In this document: piece by piece, positions 1 to 6,637 of the stretch | How positions within the stretch are numbered: the stretch's first letter is position 1 | Layout of the letters: the number at the start of each line of letters is the position of its first letter | Assembly: GCA_021799755.1 (NCBI GenBank) | Contig: JAJYZU010000034.1 | Location: 1-9,876, forward strand | Direction: 5' to 3' | From: Thermoplasmata archaeon | Lineage (GTDB): Archaea; Thermoplasmatota; Thermoplasmata; Thermoplasmatales; Thermoplasmataceae | Length of the DNA: 9,876 nt | Made by a program: the position numbers and the translations under genes | The notes under the pieces: generated by a model | What the model was told of the DNA's origin: nothing | Database searches by the model: none | The model's input: the letters and a program-made list of their open reading frames with translations, nothing else

Positions 1-8
1 AACCGGAA

Positions 9-242
9 ATGACTCGGAAGCTGGAGGAGTTCTATGGAGAAGAGACTGCATCCCACATTCTTGTTTTTATCAGGCTTATATATTTCGGCAATCTGGCAGG
101 CAACACATGGGATGCAGTTATAAGCAGAATTAGGGGAGACCCTGCTGAGAGCAGCAGCCGCATTTTTGAGACTTTCTTTGCTTTTGCGGCGATGTGGATA
201 ATGATTCCTGCCATGATTTTCACTAAGAAAGAAGTAAGCTGA
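9..242 (+). CDS. Small hydrophobic protein, or C-terminal tail of a longer membrane protein
   Basis: I do not recognise this 77-residue product. It has a charged N-terminus, a moderately hydrophobic stretch around residues 18-32 and a clear membrane-type segment at about residues 52-71, followed by a short basic tail, so a membrane location is likely. The frame stays open to the left edge of the window and no convincing ribosome-binding site precedes the ATG. It may therefore be the C-terminal end of a gene that starts outside the window rather than a complete small protein. About 200 bases without an evident gene separate it from the convergent SDR gene. No function is proposed. Confidence 0.45.
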   Translation: MTRKLEEFYGEETASHILVFIRLIYFGNLAGNTWDAVISRIRGDPAESSSRIFETFFAFAAMWIMIPAMIFTKKEVS

Positions 243-445
243 ATTTCAAGAAAAATTTAACTGATGCTGGATTTCCTTGTTCACGTGCATGGATGATTCA
301 GATCCCCCGCCTCATTGTGTGAGGGAGAGATTGTCAATCAAATCGTTTTAAAAGTTTGAGAAGTTTGTTTGGTTGATGTCATGAAGATGCCTTAAACGCT
401 GGGGCGATAACATACAATCCCTAGTTGAGTTGAAGGCACTGGAAA

Positions 446-1420
446 TTAAATATTTTTCATGTTGGACGCATTTGCCTTGAACCAGTCTATTGTCTCTCTT
501 ATTCCAACATCATAAGGCGTATGCTTGAAAGATGGAAATTCTGTCCTGAATTTCGAATCATCAAGGATATAAGGATCCGAGTATTCATAAAGCAGTTCAA
601 TCAACTCCCTTGCGTTTGAATTGAAGAGCCCAGCAACGGCCAGAAAGGTTTTGGAAAGTACCCTCAGTTCCATAGGGCTGCCGGCTGCGCCATAAACTCC
701 TTTGATAAATTCCCTGGCTGTTATGACATCGCCCGACACATGATATGATTTGCCGTATGAATTACTGTTGAGCATCAGCAATATTGTTGCCTCAGCTGCA
801 TCCTCTATATATGTGAGGTTGTGAGAAACATCAGCATTGGCTGGCCAGATTGCGGGTTTTCCGTCTATTGCACTCCTGAAAATTCTCCCGTAAAGATCAT
901 TGACAACATTTGGTCCATAAAAATCAGCAAATCTCGGAATAATGACTCTAATCTCACCCTTTCTGTGATAATCCATCAGCAATGCTTCCATTGTATTCCT
1001 CAATTTACCTTTCCTGGAGCTTGCGTTAAAAGGATGAGATTCATCTACTGGCACACGCTGGAACTTCCCGTAGCCATATACGTTTCCGGGGAATACTATG
1101 AGAGGTTTCGTTCCTTTCGATCCTTTCAGTATATTGGAAAGAGACAGCATGAAATTTGCTTTCCATTTCCTGTATGGAAAGTTATTGCCAAGGTATATTG
1201 CTGAAGCACCTTTGCAAGGATTGGAAACTTCCTCCCCGTTCAGCATATCCGCCTTGACAATTTCAACCCCTTTTGGAAACATTTTATTCGCCTTTTCCTC
1301 GTTCCTTACAACTGCTCTTACGTTGAATCGCTTCTCAAGGAGCTTTTTAGCTACGGCATATCCATAAGCACCTGTTGCTCCAAAGACGACATGCTGTGCA
1401 TCCGGATCCTCCTGCATCAT
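446..1420 (-). CDS. NAD(P)-dependent epimerase/dehydratase-like protein (extended SDR, atypical)
   Basis: This 324-residue protein has the Rossmann architecture of extended short-chain dehydrogenases. A GATGAYG dinucleotide-binding loop lies at residues 14-20, an Arg follows strand beta-2 (NVRAVVR), a GNVYGYG strand lies near 112-118, RFADFYGP near 163-170 and YIEDAAEA near 204-211. These are typical of the nucleotide-sugar epimerase/dehydratase group. The classical catalytic Tyr-x-x-x-Lys is not obvious: the corresponding stretch reads like SSRKGKLR, as in atypical extended SDRs, so the reaction cannot be assigned. I chose the ATG at 1420; a TTG nine bases upstream (1429) and a second ATG at 1417 are alternatives, and no strong ribosome-binding site separates them. 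It stands alone, on the same strand as the LigB-like gene, about 210 bases downstream of it. The fold is secure and the substrate unknown. Confidence 0.88.
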   Translation of the reverse strand: MMQEDPDAQHVVFGATGAYGYAVAKKLLEKRFNVRAVVRNEEKANKMFPKGVEIVKADMLNGEEVSNPCKGASAIYLGNNFPYRKWKANFMLSLSNILKGSKGTKPLIVFPGNVYGYGKFQRVPVDESHPFNASSRKGKLRNTMEALLMDYHRKGEIRVIIPRFADFYGPNVVNDLYGRIFRSAIDGKPAIWPANADVSHNLTYIEDAAEATILLMLNSNSYGKSYHVSGDVITAREFIKGVYGAAGSPMELRVLSKTFLAVAGLFNSNARELIELLYEYSDPYILDDSKFRTEFPSFKHTPYDVGIRETIDWFKANASNMKNI

Positions 1421-1632
1421 AGACGACAATTATATCCGAATCACGCATATTTGTAGGGTATTAAATGCCTCTGATTATATGACCACTCGATGGTTCCAGC
1501 TTAATTCTCTATTCACTTCGCTGCTGCTATTTTCAGCGCAATAGTGAAATGCATAATGCTCTATGCCAAATACCATCACTAAGGGATAAATTTTTCCTTG
1601 CATGCGGCTTTATTAGCGTCAGGATATTCCAT

Positions 1633-2133
1633 TCATACAGTTATATGACTGTTTTTCTTTATCTGCGGAGAGCGCATCATCTTTCCCAGTGAAACATGAG
1701 CGGCAGGACCCAGATCCTGACTTATAGACAGGGGAACCACAGGCATGTGCGCACCTTCGAAGATATGGAAAAGCGGCGACCATGCACCATGATCTAGTCC
1801 CCAGTTTCCAACCGGCATTATCCTGATGCCGCGATCCTTTCCGAGATTCACTATCTGCCCTGCAAGTTCAGGATCTCCAGGCGGTTCGTACTTTACCTCG
1901 TAGAAAGCCCGCGGAAATCCATAGAAATCATAAATCTGCCTTAGTCTTGGCGCAGACACGATCCCAAAGGACCCGGATGTCTGGAAATGAGGCGACATAA
2001 TCACAGCAGCATCTATCTTGCCGGATATTTCCTTTCCGAACGATCTGAGTGCGGATATTGTCTCTGTGTGTTTTACGCCCAGGTCACCTATCAGCATTGG
2101 GGTGTTTGGAACAAAAGCGACTGCCTTGATCAT
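1633..2133 (-). CDS. C-terminally truncated LigB/DODA-type extradiol dioxygenase-like protein
   Basis: The 166-residue product matches the N-terminal two thirds of the LigB superfamily of class III extradiol ring-cleavage dioxygenases. It has MSPHF (His49, the usual metal-ligand position), YDFYGFP near 68-74, EPPGDPELA near 83-91, GLDHGAW near 112-118 (His115, usual substrate/acid-base His) and PVVPLS near 131-136. Family members are about 250-270 residues. Here the sequence leaves the family pattern after HVSLG near residue 150 and stops within 16 residues, so the C-terminal metal-ligand segment is missing. The first metal ligand, usually in a PHPP-like motif, is replaced by Asn10 (PNTP). 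I could not find the missing part in other frames between 1440 and 1632. It may be a decayed gene or a repurposed remnant; ring cleavage is doubtful. A TATA-like box sits 20-27 bases before the ATG, fitting leaderless transcription. Confidence 0.75.
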   Translation of the reverse strand: MIKAVAFVPNTPMLIGDLGVKHTETISALRSFGKEISGKIDAAVIMSPHFQTSGSFGIVSAPRLRQIYDFYGFPRAFYEVKYEPPGDPELAGQIVNLGKDRGIRIMPVGNWGLDHGAWSPLFHIFEGAHMPVVPLSISQDLGPAAHVSLGKMMRSPQIKKNSHITV

Positions 2134-2152
2134 TGTTACTCAATTTCAGGCG

Positions 2153-2160
2153 CTTAATAA
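2153..2160 (-). promoter_or_regulatory. TATA-like box for the LigB-like gene
   Basis: On the minus strand the sequence reads TTATTAAG, 20-27 bases before the ATG at 2133. This is the spacing expected for an archaeal TATA box driving a leaderless transcript. No ribosome-binding site precedes the ATG, which agrees with that reading. Assigned from sequence and spacing only. Confidence 0.4.
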
Positions 2161-2258
2161 CTTTTCTTTTCGGTTTCAATATCGCTTTTTGATAGAAATA
2201 GGAGCATTTAGATCCTTATGATGCATATAAGGAAAGAATTGGCAGGCTACTGCAACCT

Positions 2259-2648
2259 TCATGTGATATGCGTGTTCTGCATGTTATCAGCATCCATTAG
2301 AATGAGAAGAGGATGAAGGGCCTCCCTGAGTTTCGATCCCAGATCTGTCAGCTTATAGGAAATCCGGCCGGATTCGCTGATTCTTTCTACCAGCCCGGTT
2401 TCCTGAAGCTCCTTGAGCCTCCTTGATATTATCGTGGAGCTTGAAAAAGGTATGTGATTGAGTATCTCGTTGAAATTCTTCCTGTTGCCGCTGTTGCCTA
2501 TGACACCTATGATCATGATGGTATATTTTTTCCCTATAAGTTCAAGGATGCCAAGCGATGGATCCACGCACACAAGGGAATCGCCATATTCAAGCATGCA
2601 TGCCCTCTTCCTGTTGCTGATCCTCCTGTCTTCGTTGTTCTCTGTCAT
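2259..2648 (-). CDS. HxlR-family winged-helix transcriptional regulator, divergent to the mer genes
   Basis: This 129-residue protein has the HxlR (DUF24) winged-helix pattern. A conserved Cys (Cys27, CVDPSLGILELIGKKY) starts the domain, followed by helix 2 (NFNEILNHIP, 59-67), a recognition-helix region (SSSTIISRRLKELQETGLV, about 70-87) and a wing (SESGRISYKLTDLG, 91-104). The Cys27 position matches the single Cys that some HxlR members (YodB, HypR) use as a redox or electrophile switch; an extra Cys17 lies upstream. A GAGG ribosome-binding site lies two bases before the ATG. Its start is 69 bases from the divergent HMA/merA operon, and the spacer carries an inverted repeat overlapping both putative TATA boxes. 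Control of the mer genes, possibly thiol-based mercury sensing, is inferred from position and Cys content; known mer regulators are usually MerR or ArsR types. Confidence 0.85.
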   Translation of the reverse strand: MTENNEDRRISNRKRACMLEYGDSLVCVDPSLGILELIGKKYTIMIIGVIGNSGNRKNFNEILNHIPFSSSTIISRRLKELQETGLVERISESGRISYKLTDLGSKLREALHPLLILMDADNMQNTHIT

Positions 2649-2668
2649 TGCCTCTTATAAGGCAAGGT

Positions 2669-2678
2669 AAAAAATAGT
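2669..2678 (-). promoter_or_regulatory. TATA-like element for the HxlR-type regulator gene
   Basis: The minus strand reads ACTATTTTTT centred about 25 bases before the regulator's ATG at 2648. It overlaps the left arm of the inverted repeat in the divergent spacer, which would allow autoregulation. The assignment rests on composition and spacing only. Confidence 0.3.
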
Positions 2679-2693
2679 TTACGTTTCACTATT
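2673..2693. promoter_or_regulatory. Inverted repeat, candidate operator between the regulator and the mer operon
   Basis: AATAGT (2673-2678) and its exact reverse complement ACTATT (2688-2693) are separated by nine bases. The repeat lies in the 69-base spacer between two divergent starts. Its left arm overlaps the TATA-like element of the regulator gene and its right arm overlaps that of the mer operon. HxlR proteins bind as dimers to inverted repeats, so this is the obvious operator candidate. The arms are AT-rich and short, and chance cannot be excluded. Confidence 0.45.
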
Positions 2694-2699
2694 AATATA
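2690..2699 (+). promoter_or_regulatory. TATA-like box of the mer operon
   Basis: The sequence TATTAATATA lies about 19-28 bases before the ATG at 2718. No ribosome-binding site is visible in front of that ATG, so the spacing fits an archaeal promoter giving a leaderless message. The box abuts the right arm of the inverted repeat, so a bound repressor could block TBP access. Confidence 0.5.
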
Positions 2700-2717
2700 G
2701 TCCGGACATCCTATATT

Positions 2718-2951
2718 ATGGATAAGAAGAATGTAAAGCTGAGAATATACGGAATGACATGCGATGACTGCGTTGCCACAGTAACAAGGGGACTGAAAGA
2801 ACAGGACGGCGTCCTGGATGTCAAGGTATCCCTTAAGGAAGGAATGGGCGATGTTCTCCTCGACGGAGAAAAGGTAAAACCGGAAGATCTCCTGAAGAAC
2901 AGGGTATTCTCGAAGCCCTCACATTACAAGGCTACCATTGCCGATCAGTGA
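2718..2951 (+). CDS. Free-standing HMA-domain protein, probable cytosolic Hg(II) carrier for MerA
   Basis: The 77-residue protein is a single heavy-metal-associated (HMA) domain with the canonical GMTCDDC motif at residues 12-18 (Cys15 and Cys18), then VLDVKVSLKEGMGDVLL, the beta-strand pattern seen in MerP and in the N-terminal domain of many MerA proteins. There is no signal peptide, so unlike bacterial periplasmic MerP it should be cytosolic. It ends 14 bases before the start of merA and is the first gene of the operon. The likely role is to bind Hg(II) through the two Cys and hand it to the C-terminal Cys pair of MerA, replacing the fused HMA domain that this MerA lacks. Copper binding is possible for the fold in general, but the merA neighbour favours mercury. 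Confidence 0.88.
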   Translation: MDKKNVKLRIYGMTCDDCVATVTRGLKEQDGVLDVKVSLKEGMGDVLLDGEKVKPEDLLKNRVFSKPSHYKATIADQ

Positions 2952-2954
2952 GAT

Positions 2955-2959
2955 GGTGA
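2955..2959 (+). promoter_or_regulatory. Ribosome-binding site that fixes the TTG start of merA
   Basis: GGTGA at this site is complementary to the archaeal 16S 3' end and stands six bases before the TTG at 2966. In the merA frame a TGA stop lies at 2957-2959 and no other start codon occurs before Met34, beyond the FAD-binding motif. The TTG is therefore the only sensible start. Confidence 0.7.
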
Positions 2960-2965
2960 AAAGCA

Positions 2966-4405
2966 TTGAGTAATGAAATAAAGAAGTTCGATCTTGTGAT
3001 ACTTGGAAGGGGGGCAGCTGCCTTCTCTGCCGCAATCAAGGCTTCGGAACTGAGTGACGGCGGAATGTCGATCGCAATGATCGGGACAGGACCCCTGGGA
3101 GGAACATGCGTAAATGTCGGATGCGTGCCTTCGAAGTACCTTCTCGAGGCATCACATGCGGTCTTCAACTCTTCGCATCCCAGAATGCCGGGGATATTTG
3201 AAACTCCAGTCAAGCATGATTTCAGTGAGGTCATGAGGGGTCTCAGGTCATATGTTGCCCATGCAAGAGATGCAAAGTATGCCCAGGTCATTGAAAGTTA
3301 CAGCAACGTGAAACTTTTCAACGGGCTTGGGAAATTCGTTGACAGGAAGACTGTTATGGTAATCGATCCGGACGGGAAAGAATTTGCAACAGTCTCGGGG
3401 TCGAACATACTGATAGCAACGGGATCAAGCCCGACGGCACCCCCAATAGAAGGCCTGAACGATGCAGAATACCTGACCAGCGATACAATATGGAACATGG
3501 AAGACCTTCCTGATTCCATTGCTATAATAGGCGGCGGCGCGATAGGCCTTGAAATAGGGCAGGCATTACTGCACTTTGGTTCAAAAGTTACCATCATAGA
3601 GGCGCTCAATTCACTTCTGCCACAAACTGAGCCGGAGATTGGCTACGCCCTGAGGGCAAGACTTGAGAAAGAGGGCATGAAATTTTACCTGAGGGCAAGG
3701 GTGAGCAGGGTCAGCAAATCCGCGAAGGGAAAGTCCATCCATGTAATAACGCACAAGGGAGAGGAGGTAGTGGAGGCCGATGAGCTCATCGTGGCAACAG
3801 GCAGGAAGGCCAACACTCAATTCCTGAACCTTACAGCAGCAGGAGTCGACACCGATCCAAGAGGCCTGATCCTGACATTAAACACCATGAAGACTTCTGC
3901 TCCTGGCATATACGCAGCAGGCGATTGCGTCTCAAAAAAGCTGTTCCTTGAGACCCTTGCAGCAAGGGAAGGTGTGGTGGCAGTGAGCAACATGTTCGGC
4001 GAGGATCTCAAGATCGATTATGATTCTGCGACATGGGCCGTATTCACGAATCCACAGATTGCAGGCGTCGGGATGACGGAGAACGAGTTCTCGAAGAAGA
4101 ACGGATCGTGCTCATGCAGGGTATTCTCGCTTGAGAACCTCACCAAGGCAAGCATAATCGGTGAAACGGAAGGCATAATAAAGATTACAGTCGATCCGAA
4201 GGATAACAGGATAGTTGGAATGCACATAATGGCACCCAATGCCACTGACATCATAACTGAAGGGGCATATGCCGTGAAGAACCGGTACACTATTGACGAT
4301 GTCATAGCTACGAGCCACATATTCCCATCCTTCTCGGAAGGCATAAAACTGGCGTCCCAGTCGTTCATCAGGGATATGTCAAAGATGGCATGCTGCGTGG
4401 AATGA
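2966..4405 (+). CDS. merA: Mercuric reductase MerA
   Basis: MerA is a cytosolic FAD disulfide oxidoreductase that reduces Hg(II) to volatile Hg(0) with NAD(P)H. The 479-residue protein has an N-terminal FAD motif (GRGAAA, 14-19), the redox disulfide in GTCVNVGCVPSK (Cys48 and Cys53), an NAD(P)H-binding motif GGGAIG (189-194), ATGR at 277-280, the FAD AGDC motif (318-321) and a dimerisation domain ending in ACCVE. The vicinal Cys476-Cys477 near the C-terminus separates MerA from dihydrolipoamide dehydrogenase and glutathione reductase. There is no N-terminal HMA domain; that function is encoded by the preceding gene. The stretch HIFPSFSEG puts Phe453 where the well-studied bacterial enzyme appears to have an active-site Tyr. 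Translation starts at TTG behind a GGTGA site. No merT, merC or merB is seen in the window. Confidence 0.96.
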   Translation: MSNEIKKFDLVILGRGAAAFSAAIKASELSDGGMSIAMIGTGPLGGTCVNVGCVPSKYLLEASHAVFNSSHPRMPGIFETPVKHDFSEVMRGLRSYVAHARDAKYAQVIESYSNVKLFNGLGKFVDRKTVMVIDPDGKEFATVSGSNILIATGSSPTAPPIEGLNDAEYLTSDTIWNMEDLPDSIAIIGGGAIGLEIGQALLHFGSKVTIIEALNSLLPQTEPEIGYALRARLEKEGMKFYLRARVSRVSKSAKGKSIHVITHKGEEVVEADELIVATGRKANTQFLNLTAAGVDTDPRGLILTLNTMKTSAPGIYAAGDCVSKKLFLETLAAREGVVAVSNMFGEDLKIDYDSATWAVFTNPQIAGVGMTENEFSKKNGSCSCRVFSLENLTKASIIGETEGIIKITVDPKDNRIVGMHIMAPNATDIITEGAYAVKNRYTIDDVIATSHIFPSFSEGIKLASQSFIRDMSKMACCVE

Positions 4406-4785
4406 TGGGAATGAAAGGGAAAGAAATGGTATCGAGGCTGCCCTTTGCCGAGACTGTAGATCGCCTTCGGACGGCTGTAGAAGAGAATGGCCTGAAAGTT
4501 GTATCCGCTATAGACGCACAGCAGAACCTGAAGAAAATTGGCATCCAGTCAGGAGGAAACCAGATCCTGGAGGTCTTCAACCCGAGGCTTGCTGCGGAGG
4601 TCTTCAAGACAGATATACGAGCGGGCATCGTACCACCAATCAGGATCTACATATATGAGGAAAAAGGCAGGACGCATGTGGCTGCGCAGAATGCTTCAGC
4701 CCTCTTTTCAGAATACAACGGACTGGAGGAGCTGGGCAAAAGGGTCGATGAGATGCTGCTTTCAATATTGAAAGTTATAGAATAA
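4402..4785 (+). CDS. DUF302-family protein, third gene of the mer operon
   Basis: The product (127 residues from this ATG) fits the DUF302 / TT1751-like family of small alpha-beta proteins. It has the N-terminal LPFAETVDRLRTAVEENGLKV pattern, a central ILEVFNP, and AGIVPPIRIYIYEE leading to a C-terminal helix. Its biochemical role is not established. The ATG overlaps the merA stop codon (ATGA at 4402-4405), so translation is probably coupled. Alternatives are an ATG at 4390 inside merA and one at 4426, which has AGGGA five bases in front and would start at MVSRLP. No Cys residue is present, so it is unlikely to be another thiol-based Hg carrier. Its position suggests a role linked to mercury or to the redox stress mercury causes, which is inference only. 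Confidence 0.85.
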   Translation: MMGMKGKEMVSRLPFAETVDRLRTAVEENGLKVVSAIDAQQNLKKIGIQSGGNQILEVFNPRLAAEVFKTDIRAGIVPPIRIYIYEEKGRTHVAAQNASALFSEYNGLEELGKRVDEMLLSILKVIE

Positions 4786-4910
4786 TCCCGGATCATTGCG
4801 TTCAGATCCAATGAATAAATTAAAAGATTATGCTTGGAAAATCGGAAGTTGTCAAGCATGAAATTAACAAGCCTGAAACTCAGGAAAATAAGAACAAGCC
4901 ATATTCAGAA

Positions 4911-5339
4911 TCATTTCCTTGGTTTCATGGAATTCAGCTTTACCGCCTGCCTTATTATCGACCGAAGGGTCATGCTTTTTATAGCAACATCCTGGAAGAA
5001 ATCTATGGCACGCACGGTCTTGCTGTCAAGCCTCGAATTGAACATGCCATGCTGATCGGCAATCGCAGCACCCTTTGGAAATGTAAGCCTGACAGATCTC
5101 TTTAGGATATTTCCGATGCACACAATGCCATTTTTCGACCATACAGGGACTCCTTCCGGGTTGCTCGGCTTCCTCCATTTTACCTCTTCTATGATATCCG
5201 GATCTGCTCCGAGAATTATATCCCTCAGCGCAGACAATTTCATGTCGCGCCAGTCGGCGGATTGTTCGGATCCGCCCTCAAGCCTCTTCCGGGATCCAGT
5301 GCTGCCTTTCCCTGCGCCACGCAGATTTTGCTCTTTCAT
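4911..5339 (-). CDS. DUF1801 (YdhG-like) domain protein, second gene of a coupled pair
   Basis: This 142-residue protein carries a DUF1801 / YdhG-like domain at about residues 28-125. Landmarks are LRDIILGADPDIIEEVKWRKPS, GVPVWSKNGIVCIGNILK and VRLTFPKGA, the usual order for the family, which has a CyaY/YjbR-like fold and no firmly established activity. The first 30 residues are basic and Gly/Ser-rich, probably disordered. Its ATG overlaps the TGA of the upstream DUF1801 gene by four bases (ATGA, 5336-5339), so the two are translationally coupled and may form a complex. It converges on the mer operon with about 125 bases between the ends. Confidence 0.85.
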   Translation of the reverse strand: MKEQNLRGAGKGSTGSRKRLEGGSEQSADWRDMKLSALRDIILGADPDIIEEVKWRKPSNPEGVPVWSKNGIVCIGNILKRSVRLTFPKGAAIADQHGMFNSRLDSKTVRAIDFFQDVAIKSMTLRSIIRQAVKLNSMKPRK

Positions 5340-5827
5340 GCAATGGCCCTTTTCAATAGCTCGGCTATCTTCTCCTCTGTGTGCCTATCCATGTCAGATA
5401 TCGCAAACGAAGTCGGCCACATTGATCCATCATCAAGGTGTGCGCCGTCAGTGAAACCAAGCGTGGAATATCTTGTCTTGAATTTCTGCGAGTTCTGAAA
5501 AAAGCAGATTATTTTGTCATCCATAGCATAGGCTGGCATTCCATACCATGTCCTGGGATAAAGCTGTGGTGCATTCTTCGTGATCAGGTCATGAAGACGT
5601 TTTGCCATGTTCCTATCTTGTTCTGCCATCTTAGATATGCTTTCCATTACTTCCTCCTCGCCCTCTTCCCTCGATCTCTTCTTGCCTGATCCGGACGCCC
5701 TCCTGGCTTCCTTAGCCCGCTCCCTCATTGCGGCTTTTTCTTCTTCGGAGAAACCATTATCCTTGCTAGGTAGTGACTTCTTCACTTTTCCCGATGCCAT
5801 CTTTTTCGCTTTTTTGTTATCCGCCAT
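5336..5827 (-). CDS. DUF1801-like protein with charged N-terminal extension, first gene of the pair
   Basis: From the ATG at 5827 the protein is 163 residues. Residues 1-60 are extremely rich in Lys, Arg and Glu, low in hydrophobic residues and probably disordered or helical. The remainder carries YdhG/DUF1801 signatures: NAPQLYPRTWYGMPAYA, IICFFQNSQKFKTRYSTLGF and a C-terminal helix IAELLKRAIA. The frame is open 78 codons further upstream, but a GGTGGT ribosome-binding site three bases before this ATG and the non-protein-like character of the upstream translation decide the start. Its stop overlaps the start of the next DUF1801 gene. The function is unknown; a basic, Lys-rich tail could contact nucleic acid, but this is speculation. 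Confidence 0.83.
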   Translation of the reverse strand: MADNKKAKKMASGKVKKSLPSKDNGFSEEEKAAMRERAKEARRASGSGKKRSREEGEEEVMESISKMAEQDRNMAKRLHDLITKNAPQLYPRTWYGMPAYAMDDKIICFFQNSQKFKTRYSTLGFTDGAHLDDGSMWPTSFAISDMDRHTEEKIAELLKRAIA

Positions 5828-5830
5828 ATT

Positions 5831-5836
5831 ACCACC
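5831..5836 (-). promoter_or_regulatory. Ribosome-binding site fixing the start of the first DUF1801 gene
   Basis: The minus strand reads GGTGGT followed by AAT and the ATG at 5827. The match to the archaeal anti-Shine-Dalgarno sequence selects this ATG over the far upstream Met codon at 6061, which would run into the HPP gene. Confidence 0.6.
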
Positions 5837-5930
5837 TGGAGATAGAAATACATATATGGAATTTTCCAGCTGAACTTCTATCCAAATATTATGCCTTCTA
5901 CGCAATAATATCAATTTGTGAGATATGTAT

Positions 5931-6395
5931 TTATTTTCCTTTCGTGGCAGCATATCTGTCCAGGATAAATGAGCTTGCCAATAGTGCTGCAAGTGCAAGG
6001 AGAGAGGATATTGTGAAATCAAGTGGATCACCTGAAATATATGAGAAGATTGCGAGTGCAATCGCAGGAGGATGCGATAGGTCTGTGAATGTTATGAATG
6101 CAGAAATGATTATAACATTCAGGATCAGCCCGTCAAAAGCTGCTCCCAGTGCTAAGTGTATAATATCGGAAGTTATTATGACAAGAAGATAGGTAGACAT
6201 AAGGCTTTTCCTGCTGGAATATTTTGTATTTCTCTGGAAAACAACCAGGTAGGCAGAAACGGCATAGGGAGGGGCCAGTATGTAGTTCCCCCTTATTGTT
6301 ATAAGAGAAACAATGACTGCGAAGATTATTAGATATATCACGTAATCCTTTATTTTGTCCGATAGAGGTGCATCATCTTCTTTCAGTTCATTCAC
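5931..6395 (-). CDS. HPP-family integral membrane protein
   Basis: The 154-residue protein has about four membrane-spanning segments (roughly residues 18-34, 38-53, 66-84 and 90-120, with a further hydrophobic stretch at 128-147). It carries the family motif SHPP (His108-Pro109-Pro110) inside the segment FTDLSHPPAIALAIF. HPP proteins are small membrane proteins; some plant and cyanobacterial relatives move nitrite across membranes, but substrates elsewhere are unknown. The only in-frame start is GTG at 6395, with at best a weak ribosome-binding site. An upstream ATG at 6441 with GGAG in front opens a 17-codon frame that ends across this GTG. It lies between the DUF1801 pair and the HX4DH transporter-like gene on the same strand, each about 100-240 bases away, so a single operon is not certain. 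Confidence 0.85.
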   Translation of the reverse strand: MNELKEDDAPLSDKIKDYVIYLIIFAVIVSLITIRGNYILAPPYAVSAYLVVFQRNTKYSSRKSLMSTYLLVIITSDIIHLALGAAFDGLILNVIIISAFITFTDLSHPPAIALAIFSYISGDPLDFTISSLLALAALLASSFILDRYAATKGK

Positions 6396-6637
6396 CGTCC
6401 TGGAAATTGCTTCCCTGCTTGATTCTTGTTTCTGCTTCCATTTATCTCCACTGATCTTAATCGCATGTTAGCAAAGTATTGCTGGACACCTTTCTGCATT
6501 GATTTTTGGTAGTGAGTTTCCGAGTGTGCATTTTTCTATGCGCGTATTCAATAATGCCTGTTGTGAGGAGTCCTATTGTGAATGAAATATAAATTTATGC
6601 GGCTTCCACCTGTCTGCCAAGACTAAAATCATTACAG

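Noticed and set aside
310..324. CCTCA/TGAGG hairpin after the first small gene as a terminator
   Set aside because: The stem is only five base pairs and no T-run follows directly; archaeal termination does not rely on such a stem.
821..1367. Plus-strand open frames opposite the SDR gene
   Set aside because: They are antisense shadows of a gene with clear Rossmann motifs and have no family pattern of their own.
4790..4884. Small hairpins (GGATC/GATCC at 4790-4809 and CCTGA/TCAGG at 4872-4884) between the converging mer and DUF1801 operons as terminators
   Set aside because: Each stem has only five base pairs, neither is followed by a convincing T-run, and such short repeats are expected by chance.
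4830..5105. Plus-strand frame of 91 codons downstream of the DUF302 gene
   Set aside because: It lies mostly opposite a DUF1801 gene with a coupled start, and its translation is not protein-like.
5828..6061. N-terminal extension of the first DUF1801 protein to an ATG at 6061
   Set aside because: The extra 78 residues are not family-like, run into the HPP gene, and a good ribosome-binding site supports the ATG at 5827.
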